A stretch of 64,000 nucleotides of DNA from Sphaerolaimus hirsutus (taxonomy: Eukaryota; Nematoda; Chromadorea; Monhysterida; Sphaerolaimidae), in NCBI GenBank assembly GCA_964036195.1, contig OZ038458.1, forward strand, positions 124,001-188,000, written 5' to 3'. The notes under the pieces are model-generated. The model did not search any database, was not told the origin of the DNA, and saw only the letters and a list, made by a program, of their open reading frames with translations. The position numbers were made by a program, and so were the translations under genes. Positions 29,411-39,900 of the stretch are shown piece by piece (position 1 is the first letter of the stretch; each line of letters opens with the position of its first letter).

Positions 29411-29582
29411 GCCCCACCCACACTAGTTTACCAACATGAAATGCTCGACCATTTTGGTAAACTGTTTTGACAAAACGGTACGAAACACCGTACAAATCTG
29501 TGCAGTGTTTCGTGCTGTTCTATCAAAACAGTTTACCAAAATGGTCGAGCATTTCATGTTGGTTAACTAGTGTGTGTTTTGG
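29411..29582. repeat. Near-perfect inverted repeat just after the RRM-gene stop
   Basis: Arms of about 75 bp from cacactagtttaccaacatg to its complement, loop near 29495. Copy 2 has it at about 58080-58252. It starts about 90 bp after the stop codon, so it is probably in the 3' UTR. The ends resemble other foldbacks with ccacacactagttgac ends. Confidence 0.85.
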
Positions 29583-30192
29583 CATTATCTAAGTAGCTGC
29601 GTTGTTCGGATTCGCGTTTTTTCGTTAATTGAATTTTTGGTCATCTTTGTGTTGACCCGAATCGAAAAACATGGCATCCGGTCACTGAAAATCAAAGGTA
29701 TTTTAGATAAAACGTAGAAATCTTCTGAAATCTAAGGTTGAATTTCAACTACCGAAATCTTGAGTAAAAATACCCTGGGCTTTTGGCATGAATTCGTCAA
29801 GGCCAATCTGTTGGATCATTTTTGTTTCATGGTCAAACATTTTTTGTTCGTTTTTTTGCGATCTTGCTTTTTCATATGTTACGAATGAGTCGATGTCGAT
29901 AGAATGAATTTAGTCTGATTATGAGAAATGATACAGTTTTCATTTTGTTACTCTTGATTTGTCTGTTGTATTGTCACTCATTTACAAGGTTCTCGCTTTT
30001 CTGTCTGATCATTTTTTTCACCCGATTATGTTCATTTATTAAGTGTATCTGTGGGCAAGTTTTTATTCAATAATTTTCATTTGCATATGTAGATGTTGAT
30101 TATGAGCTTGCAACGCGTCAGTTCAAGTAACGTGAATACACGAATTTCATGGAACATTACATTGCGCTGTATTTACCGTCCGTATCTCATCG
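29583..30192. other. 3' flank of the RRM gene, no further coding
   Basis: AT-rich sequence, closely matched by 58253-58864 in copy 2. Likely 3' UTR or downstream sequence. No obvious AATAAA signal was seen in it. Confidence 0.4.
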
Positions 30193-30194
30193 TA

Positions 30195-31448
30195 AACACC
30201 TTCCCGGTCAGGTCCGGCACCCTATTTTTGATTTCGGTTATGTTACCTTTACTCCCGCTGCGCGGGTGGTAGAACGTTGAATATGCGCGGTTATATAGTT
30301 GTAACCCCCCTCTACGCCACATCAATGGGGGAGGCTACGGCGACTCACTACAGGGTGGGTCGCCATATATGCAAAGTTTTTTCCCAGCTTTTCCAGTGTC
30401 CCTCAAAGTTCAGGCACCCATCGGATTTCGTTACACAGTGGGTGCCGTATCTTCAGCTAGGTGGGGAGTGGAGAGCTGAAATTTGGGGGAAGTTCAGCCA
30501 ACACCTTCCCCTACTATACACTTGTGGGGAGTCCGCCAGCTGCTCACTATAGGGTCACTGCATTTCAATTTCGTTTAAAAAATCCCTACAGATCCCACCA
30601 ACATCCTTAGTGTCTGACAAAAAATTGACTTTAGGCAACTTTTTTATTAGACACTTGAAATGTTGATTTACAGTGACTCACAGGGGAGTGTTTAAGGTTC
30701 AAGGTTGCGTAAAGAACATGGCCTTTAAAATGCATCCTTTACAAAATTTACTCGGGGTACATTTAAAAGTTGTTTTTGTCAAATTTTGTTCCTGCAATGA
30801 TCTCATTATGACATCAAAAAAATTACCCCAAGTAGATTTTGTAAAGGATACATTTTAAAGGTCATGTTCTTTACGCAACCTGAACCCTTGAACCCTCCCC
30901 TGTAAATCACCATAAATCAACATTTCAAGTGACTAGTTCGATGGTAAGTTTTCTGGTTTGGGATTAGGGTCAGTATAGCGGCCACCAGATTGGGGTTGTT
31001 TTTTAAATAAATTGAAATGTTTTGAAAAAATGAGGTTTTGCATGTGGTTCGCTCAAGTGTTCTATTGCAAAATTTCATGCATGGGTGCTATTGCGACCTC
31101 ATAAAAACACAGACGGTTGCCGGACCGAAATGGGACACTTTGATTTTTTTAAACTAAAACGCGGAAAACGGCGCTATAGTAAGTCGCGGACAGTCGCCCC
31201 ACTGGTGTACAGTAGAGAGGAGGTGTTGGTTAAACTCACCCCAAATTTCAGCCTTCTATCCCCCACACAGCTGGAGGTACAGCACCCGTAGTGTAACGAA
31301 ATCAGTGGGTGCCGGTGCCGGACCTGTGTGGGACACTGAAAACGCCCCCAAAAATGTTGCATATATGGCGTCCAACCCTGTAGTGAGTCGCCGTGGCGCC
31401 CCCCATTGATGCGGTGTAGAGGGTGCCGGACCTGACCGGGAAGGTGTT
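30195..31448. mobile_element. TA-flanked long foldback, absent from copy 2
   Basis: Ends AACACCTTCCCGGTCAGG and exact complement, TA at 30193 and 31449. Copy 2 has the empty site at 58861-58875. The arms pair imperfectly over more than 250 bp; a second palindrome (about 30660-30935, caaggttgcgtaaagaacatg and complement) lies inside. Confidence 0.88.
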
Positions 31449-31639
31449 TATATTCGCACCGAGTTGTTGTTTTTTTCATTTATTGTTCAACCTCGTAGCG
31501 TAGTGTATTTTACAGTCGAAATTGAATACAAATAAAATGGGAAATTTTGCGCATGCTTCTTTGTGATGAATCGGAACATTTTTCGGCACTTGAAAATTGT
31601 CCTACTATCCGTCAACAGAAATAGTAGTTGACATGGGAA

Positions 31640-32205
31640 TAGGGTCCAAACGGGATTGACTTTTCGGGATCGGGATCGGGATTCACTTTTTGAGATTTCG
31701 GGATCGGGATTGGTGTTTCGGGATCGGGATCGGGATTGGTTTTTTGAGATTTCGGGATCGGGATCGGGATTGGCCGGGATTGGGTTCACGGGATCGGGAT
31801 CGGGATTGGGATAGGCGTTTTGCCGGGATCGGGATTGGGTTCTAGGGATAGAGATTTTGACCATTTTTCTGGCATTCACAGTTGTTCATAAAGGTCTCAA
31901 AACACTGTTGGATGTCAGAAAAGTGGCATAAAATTGATGCTGGGGGTTTCCGTCCACATTTTTGCATGCAAAAACGTCATTTTTTTACTTTTTATAATTT
32001 CCACTAATTTTTCCGGGATCGGGATCCCGGACTTGGGAGTTTCTCGGGATCGGGATCGGGATTTGAAAATTTTCGGGATCGGGATCGGGATTGGTATTTT
32101 TGGATTTCGGGATCGGGATTGGGGTTCCGGGATCGGGATCGGGACTGGTAAATCCCGGAATTTCACGGGATCCGGGATCGGGATCGGGATCCCGTTTGAA
32201 CCCTA
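31640..32205. mobile_element. hAT-like element with GGGATC repeats, absent from copy 2
   Basis: Perfect 8-bp duplication catgggaa; the single uninterrupted site is at 59053-59060 in copy 2. Ends TAGGGTCCAAACGGGA and TCCCGTTTGAACCCTA. Closely related to 13417-13990 along its length. Confidence 0.95.
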
Positions 32206-32213
32206 CATGGGAA

Positions 32214-33002
32214 CCAGTTGACAGTCGAGTGTGCAGCCCTTGATCCCTTCGGTTTCGCTCCATGTATCATAATTGAGCCATTCATTTCCCCAATGTGCTT
32301 TCGACCGCTTTGGTGGCGGAAAGGACGCTTGCTTTTTGATTTTCGACGCTTGTTATCGACTTTACGCTTACACTTTTCTTTTCACTTGTCCGTCTGCGGA
32401 ATACTAAGTTTTTATAGTGCCATGCGTAGATGTAGGAATGCTTCCTACCCCCTGACGCCCCTGAAAATGTTGCTAGGTATGTTTTCCTCTTGAATGCAAT
32501 GGAAATAAAATCAGCAGACTAGCATTTGTTTGCGCGGAATGCAATGCTTAAGGAAAATGTGTACAAAAAAATTGCATTTGCATTTCGTGCCCATTCTCTG
32601 TGATTCAGGCGTCGCGGTTTTCCACCTTTGTCGCTTCAAAATGTGCTCGAAATATTTCTGTAGACAGTTTGAAGAAAAAAAACTGTATTATACTCGGCGG
32701 ACCGCAAAGTATGCTCAAAATCCTACCATAATTTGACGAATAAAATCTTGCGATAAATTTCGTAATTAATGATTCCATAGTGAAAACAAAATATTATGAT
32801 GAAAAAACTGTAAAATTTTGGTTCATTATTCAGATGGGGTATGGTAGGTTTCCATACTAAGTGTGATGTCCATCGAGTATACTATTTTTACATCAACAAA
32901 ATTCTTCTTTACTGTGAAAGAATTAGCGTAAATGATTCAGTAGTATTCTAGTTTTCGCGTAAATATAATGACTGCAAACAGAAGGTATCGTATATACTCG
33001 AC
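32214..33002. other. Unassigned, shared with copy 2
   Basis: Matches 59061-59287 and 60486-61053. No splice-bounded coding frame. An aataaa lies near 32512. It may hold the promoter of the zinc-finger gene, but no motif proves it. Confidence 0.4.
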
Positions 33003-33424
33003 TACCGTATTACCTCGAAATACCCCCATGGGGGTTTATTATTTCGCCAGCAAAATTTGAGGGGGGGGGGGTAATTCGAGGGGGGGGGTATTCGAGGCGG
33101 GGTTTTATTATTTCGTCAGAAATTTTCGTAAGGATAGTAGGCATTTGCGTACCCAAAATAGGTAATAAATGTGTCCAAACAGGATATATTTGGACATAAA
33201 AACGTAGATAGCTACACAAACTAGTCTATGTGTAGCTGCAATGCAAATTAACAGTAATATACATCATGTACATTGCGTACATGACGTATTTATTATGTAC
33301 ATGACGACGTACATCATTCCGAAGGGGGGGGGGGGGTATTTCGAGGGGGGGAGGGGTTTATTCTTCCCCAGCCCATTTTGAGGGGGGGTTAATTCAAGGG
33401 GATGATAATTCGAGGTAATACGGT
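33003..33424. mobile_element. CCGTATT element, absent from copy 2
   Basis: TA at both edges, ends CCGTATTACCTCGAAATACC and complement. Copy 2 has the uninterrupted site at 61051-61058. This fixes the family as TA-duplicating. It is nested in an older gaataattcccc element spanning 32988-33716. Confidence 0.9.
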
Positions 33425-33849
33425 AATTCCCCCGCCTTGAAAAATATACACTCGAATAATTCCCCCCTCTTAGACGAGTGAGAAAAAATAATTCCCCCTC
33501 AAATAATCCCCTTTAGGCATATGATAAAGTTTTTGCACACAATTTGAACAAATATTGTACGTTATTTAGTAAATAAAGCATATTTTATGATATTAGTCAA
33601 TAGAAACATGCTTTACATTTTTGATGAAATAATAATCCCCCTTGAATAATTCTCCCCTCATAAAGGTCTGACGAAAAAAATTCCCCGGGGGGATTATTCG
33701 AGTACATTCGGTAGTTTCACTTTTTTTCCTATTTCGGTGACGTAATTCCATGGATAACATGGCTGACAATTATAATTTTAATCTGCATATGCAACTCAAT
33801 TGACACAGTGAACTCGCGAGCGAACTCATTCCTGTAGCTGCTGCTATCA

Positions 33850-33900
33850 ATGGACGAGAGTTTGCAATTGCAAATCCAAGTCCGAGTGTGTGCACTGTGA
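33850..33900 (+). CDS. Possible upstream ORF, 16 codons
   Basis: ATG to TGA encoding MDESLQLQIQVRVCAL, ending 8 nt before the acceptor of the ATG exon. The same ORF is at 62225-62275 with two substitutions. It would act as a translational brake only if this region is transcribed and not spliced out; otherwise it is chance. Confidence 0.25.
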   Translation: MDESLQLQIQVRVCAL

Positions 33901-33908
33901 TTTTGCAG

Positions 33909-33972
33909 TGGACGACTCGCTGCACTGGACATCCAACGCAGCGCCACGGCCATGGCGTCAGCGCCAGCCAAG
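33909..33972 (+). CDS. Putative first coding exon of the zinc-finger gene (ATG at 33952)
   Basis: The acceptor is ttttgcag and the donor CCAAG|gtcagt. ATG at 33952 has a near-ideal start context (gccATGG) and gives MASAPAK, ending in phase 0 as required by every downstream finger exon. The exon is conserved in the second copy (62284-62355). An 8-nt difference between copies lies before the ATG and would break any frame running through from upstream, supporting untranslated sequence there. Linking it to the finger exons is inference. Confidence 0.5.
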
Positions 33973-36900
33973 GTCAGTGGTCGTAATTAGTGTGTCCAAT
34001 ATCCGTTTTGGTACATTTTTTGCCTTCTATGTTCGGGCCGCTGAAATTTTTTCCGTTTTCTGGCCACGAAATTTTCCCTTTTCCGTTTTCTGGCTAAATT
34101 TTTAGTTTTCCAGCTTTTTTCTATTTTCCAGCTAAATTTTCTGTTTTGCCACCTCATATTCCCTTTGTCCGGCTCAACTGTCTGTTTTCTGTTTCGGCCA
34201 AACCGGTAGACATGCATGCATAATTTCAATTATGTTAATAATTTATCAAAATTCCAGCAATTTTTACCATTTCCAGCAACTTGCATTTCTGATGCTAAGC
34301 TAATAAAAACTGGTGGCTTTTTTAAAATTTATACTGGTCTGTCGCAAAAGTTTTTTCCGTTTTCGAATCGCGTCGTATTGTATCGCCATTGGCGATCCTA
34401 GTGGCTTCCAGCCGGGGTATATAAGCTGGAGTTAATTGGTGTATAATTTCCCGCGAAATTGAATGGGTACATAAAAGTGGACTCTGTACTAATTCATCTC
34501 TATCGAGTTCAAAACTCAACATGCACTGTCCACCGTTTCCGAGATTTCCGAGGTGCATTTTTCAATGAATATCTATGTAAAATCATTTATCCACTTTTGT
34601 AATCAATTTCGCGGTAATTTTTATTCTTGAATGTTTCAGCTATCTGTAATACCAGCTAATACACCTCAACTGAAACCTTACGATTCACGACGAACCAATG
34701 GTAGACGATGCGGAAACGGCTAGTACAAATAGCTAATGCATCAACAAAAACCGAATCCTTAAGCGGTGTTTACACTGCATTTGGTGCCGACAAAAAAAAA
34801 GAAGACAGAAAGTTTTATAATTCCACAATAAAGTTCCATATCTGCAAGACAAAGCAGTGAAGTATACTCACTAGTTGAGTGTACACACATGCCAATTTGC
34901 AGATAATTTGGGCATGTCGTTCACAAGTTAAAAACAAATTACACTTGTCGGTTCGGTTTTCGTTTTGAAGAAACCGAACCGACAACTTTAATTTGCTTTC
35001 AAGTCTTGAACGACAGGCGCAAATTATCTGCAAATTGGCATGTGTGTACACTTAACTAGTGAGTATACTTCAGTGCCTTTCCTTGCAGATATGGAACTTT
35101 ATTCCCGAATTATGGAACTTTTTCACTCGTTTTTTTTTTGTCGGCACACGAAACCGTGTAAACGCCGCTTTACTTTTTTCTGATCATTTTAAGTTTTGCT
35201 GTCCGAATCCATTCAGAAATGACGTAGATATGGTGCCCACACACGCTAGTTGACATAGCAAATTTGTGTGAACTCAATGTCAACTAAATAACACAAAAAA
35301 TTAAGGCATCACACTTTCCATGAAGTATGAAAGGTAACGCATGCATTCTCAGCGTTTCCAGTGCAAGTGGTGCAACAAGTGCTGCACGTGGAAATCCGGA
35401 TTGGAACAGCACATGCGCGTGCACACGGGAGAGAAGCCGTTCGCATGCAAACAGTGTGATGCAAAGTTCACCACAAGCTCCAGCCTGATAAGACACTCGT
35501 CACGGCACGACAGCAGCCTGCCGCACGCGTGCTCCCTGTGCCAATGCCACTTCTCCACACCAAAGGGCCTCAGCCATCACTGCAACAGAGCACATGGAAT
35601 AAAGCTGAACGTCAGTAGTTATACAGGGTGCGGCAATTTATACACCCCCCTAAAGTTTCCCAATAGTCGGATTGATGTCAAATTTTAGGTCAACATTAAC
35701 AACCAAAAAGGGAAGGATGCCTGTAAATATGGCTGCGATAGCTCCACTCGTTCCCAAGTTTTTCATGCAAATGCGTAATTGTCACTTTTCCACCACCTCG
35801 CTCTACGACCAATTACGCAAGCGCCCGACGATTTCCTCATGGGCATAGCGAATTGGTGGCGGGCGTGCACGCATTTAGGCATGCCGCTGCGAAAAGAAAA
35901 TCAGAAAAAAAACTGAACAACCATCCGGTCCCGAAAAGTCAATCACGTTTGAACGATATCACAAGGTGGTGGAAAAGAGACGATTACGCGTTTGCATGAA
36001 TAACTTGTGAACGAGGGGAGCTACCGCAGCCATATTTTTAGGGATCCTTTCCTATTCAGTTGTTAATGTTGACCTAAAAATTGACGTCAATCCGACCACC
36101 CAGTGACAAGTTATTTGAAAACTTAGGAGGGGGCGTCTAAATTGCCGCACCCTGCACTACAAGTCGACCTTCTCATTTGTATTGCATTTTTGCACAAATC
36201 TTTCATCAACCAACACTCATAATTTTCTGAAAATTTGTCCTCAACATGTGCACCGTTTGCAGCGTTTCCAATGCAAGTGGTGCGGCAAGTGCTTTCCCCA
36301 GGATGCCACCTTGGAGAGGCACCTGCGCGTGCACACGGGGGAGAAGCCATTCCAGTGCAAGCAGTGTGATGCAAGGTTCACAAGAGACAGGTGCCTGATG
36401 GCGCACTTGGCGCGACACGACAGCAGCCTGCCGCACGTGTGCTCCCTGTGCAAGTGCCACTTCTCCAGTGTGCAGGCGGTCAGCTTACACAGCACCACTA
36501 TACATGGAGTAAAACTCGACAAAGTGAGTAAACCCCCCCCCCTCCAAATTGTCCAGCTATCTATTTATCTGGAGCGATTTTTGAGAAATTGTACCCCGAT
36601 ATTCGCTCAAAATCGCCAATTTTCATACCTTTTTATAGTTTTTCACCTTCAAAATCGCTAGTTCAGGTGTTTATTGCCTATTTTCAGCTATTTTGTGCAC
36701 TATATATGTTTATATAACTATTTTGACCTGTTTTTCACCTACTTTTAGCGATTTTTCCCCTTTTCTTCCTTCTATACCTTGGAAAAGCCTATATATTGAA
36801 CCCCTGCGAACCCCCCCCCCCCAAATAAAACCCCAACCCCCCGCCCCAACATTTTTTTTTGCTATCTATCAAGGGTTCAAACGATATCACTTTTCGATAT

Positions 36901-39900
36901 CGATACTCGATATTCGATATTTTTTTCTGAAACTCGATATTCGATATCGATACGATATGGAACCTCGATATCGATATTCGATATTTGATATTAAAAAATG
37001 GTCGATATTCTATATTTTCGATATTCGATATTGCGATTTGCTTTTGGTATAGCAAGGCATATTTAAAGTGGCATATTGTATTTTCATGTGGTTGCACATC
37101 TGGTTAATCATTTCTTTACTGGAATGTGAATCGTACAACGTAGGGTTGGCAAGCGATTTTTTTTGAGCGATTTTTTTTAAAAATTCCGATTTAAAAAAAA
37201 AATCGCAACCCCTGTTATCTCATTCATTCATTAATCTCAAAAAGATTCATCTCAAAAATCAATGCAAAGCCATTCATGTTCACTTCCAAAATGATTTAGG
37301 CAGTGTTCTCAGTAAGAACCATGCATTTTCTACCAAGAAATTTGCAAATGGTCAATGAAATCTAAATCACACTGCAAATATAACAAATTATCTACCTCTA
37401 GAATCGAAAATAATTTTTTCCAGCTTTTCCAAAGCTCTACAGGAGTTATACTTACACATAGAACATAACAGTACACAGAATATGATTTTATATAGCTTTT
37501 TAAGTTCATTTTTAGCCCCCTCAGGTTATTTAGACGAAAAATAGGGCTTATTTGACTCCAGCGATTTAAAAAAAATCGATTTTTATTTGAAAAAAATCAG
37601 GGTCGTTAAAAAATCGATTTTTTCCCAACCCTAGGTACAAGTGATTTTGACAAGGTTTACAACACTCAAAAGTAGAAAATGGAAGAAAAACATGATGAAT
37701 AAATGTGTATCAGACAAATAACAATTGGTAGATATTTATTACTGTTCATACTTATAACCTAATTACTTAAGGGCATGCTGCAAAAAATAGCATATCAGCA
37801 TCTTCTGGCTTCAAATTTAGCACTCCAACAAAAATGACATGATAAATACTGTACTTTTACTCATCAAATACAATACTGTAAGCACATCAGATCGATCATA
37901 AATAAATATCTCAAAATGAAAATAATAACTTAATTTAGGGACACAATACAGGTTTGATATATCAAACAAATGGTCGATATTTGATATCGATATTCGAGAT
38001 TTTTTCAAAATTTGCGATATTTTTTCAAAATTTTTGATATCAATATTCAATATTCCATATGAAAAAATGGTCGATATCCAATATTCGATATTCTATAAGA
38101 TATATTGTTTGAACCCTATATCTATCCCTCTGGAGGATCGATTTACTATCTATCTGAACCTCCAGAGGGGTCCAAATCCACTAAACCCCTGCCCTAGGGG
38201 GCACCCCCTCAGGCCACCCTTGGTGCAGAAAAATTTTTCAAAAATTTTGATGGAAAATTTCAAATGAGACTTCTATACAAATTTTTGTTCCTGGTGAAAT
38301 TTAAATTTTAAATACATTTTTTTCTGGACATTTTAGACCAAAAAGTTGTTTTAACTCTGGTAGATTTTAAGTATGTGCAACTTTTCTACCCCATCAGAAC
38401 CACCAGAAGCCCCACACAATGATGGTGTTGTTGATTAAACTGTAAAATTTTTTTTGAGAAAAACATAGGTTTGAAAATGTGGACAATCCAATATCCCAAG
38501 CTATTCATGGAACACATGGGCACCAGAATTGGGCCACACATGGGTACCAGGGTGTCAGGAGCAACATATGGCTGCTTCTGGGCCCCGTTTTTTTACTTAA
38601 ATATTTTTATAGCTAAATATAAAAAAATGATGCCATGTAAAGAGGGCACTTGCATGACAGCATGTCCAACACCTGCAATGTCACAATTCAAATTTCGAAA
38701 TGCTTGTGTCCATTCAATGTGGGCACTAATTATCTGTTAAAAATCTATGGAGGCCAGTGAAAAATCTGCCAAGTATCTAGTGTGAATGGGCAAGATAAAA
38801 AACTAGGTCATATCCAGAAAGTTGAAAAACATGGTTTTTCAATTACAATCACAATTTGGATAATCACAAAGTTTAAAATCATTGTTTACATGGCTTCGTG
38901 GCACATGCCTGCATATTGGGGGCTATGTGTGGGGGTAGTGGACTGTGGGTCAAAATAAAGCCCCGACTTATAGACCAGTGGGTCAAAAGATGGCTTTGGG
39001 CAAGCAAGCCACAAGGAATTTTTATTTTTTGAAAAAGCACTAACACAAGTGTATTCATCTCTTGTGTTGTCAGCACACCAAAAAAATAGCTGCACACTTA
39101 ATCGCAGCTGTTATTTGTGCAGCAATTTGAAAATTCTCATTTTTATTTTCCAGAAAAAAATTGAGAAAAAGTATGTCACTTTGTAGTGGCATAACGGGGG
39201 GGGGGGGGGTGTCAGGGGCGTCACTTGGTATAAAAAAAAATATATATATATTTATATGTAGACAAATGTTGCAGACACCCCACAACAAACGGCAGCCAAA
39301 TTGAGCTGCACGCTGCCTTACGTGATTGTTATGATAAATGAGGTAGGAAATTTCTCATTCAAACGTTCCACCAGTTTAGTAATGGTGGGAAAAGTACCAT
39401 GCGCATCATCACAGAGCATCCCTTTTTACTCCAAGTACATCTCATACTTGTTAAAACGTATTTACATATATATTTAAAAGCCATTCGAGTGCGAACAGTG
39501 CGACACCAGGTTCAAGACTGGGCGCTGCCTGGAGAAGCACTTGCCGCGGCACAACAGCAACCTGCCGCACATGTGCTCCCTGTGCAAGTGGCACTTCGCC
39601 ACGCTACAGGGGCTTGGCAAACATTGTAAAGCTGTACATGAAACAACTGGGGTAAAGGTGAGCAATTTTTATCATCCTGTAAATGTACCGTAATGAGGCG
39701 TTTACACGGATTTCATGGCTACGACAAATCTTTTTTTTAAAGTTCCATAACTCCGGAATAAAGTTCCATATTCACGAGCAAAAATGGTTGAGTATATATC
39801 ATACTTAGGTGTATATGTGTGTGTAATTTCAGTTCAATTGGCTCAGTCATAAAATAGTTATGGACCGTTTAATTTTTTTTATCCGCCGGGCCTTCCGACA

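Larger units (their letters stand above)
26023..34730 (+). repeat. Large duplicated segment, copy 1
   Basis: Collinear with 54033-63949. It spans the last RRM-gene exons, their 3' flank and the zinc-finger ATG exon. Insertions present here but absent from copy 2: 26126-26556, the CCGTATT element ending 28397, 30195-31448, 31640-32205 and 33005-33422. The left limit falls inside a CAGGGGTCTC element. Confidence 0.9.
36530..38191 (-). mobile_element. CAGGGG-family remnant interrupted by a GATATC element
   Basis: The right end AAACCCCTG is intact at 38191 and the left end is lost in a C run next to the cassette 2 donor. It carries the typical ctatctatc and aaaatcgct motifs in reverse. Split by 36871-38118. 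Confidence 0.7.
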
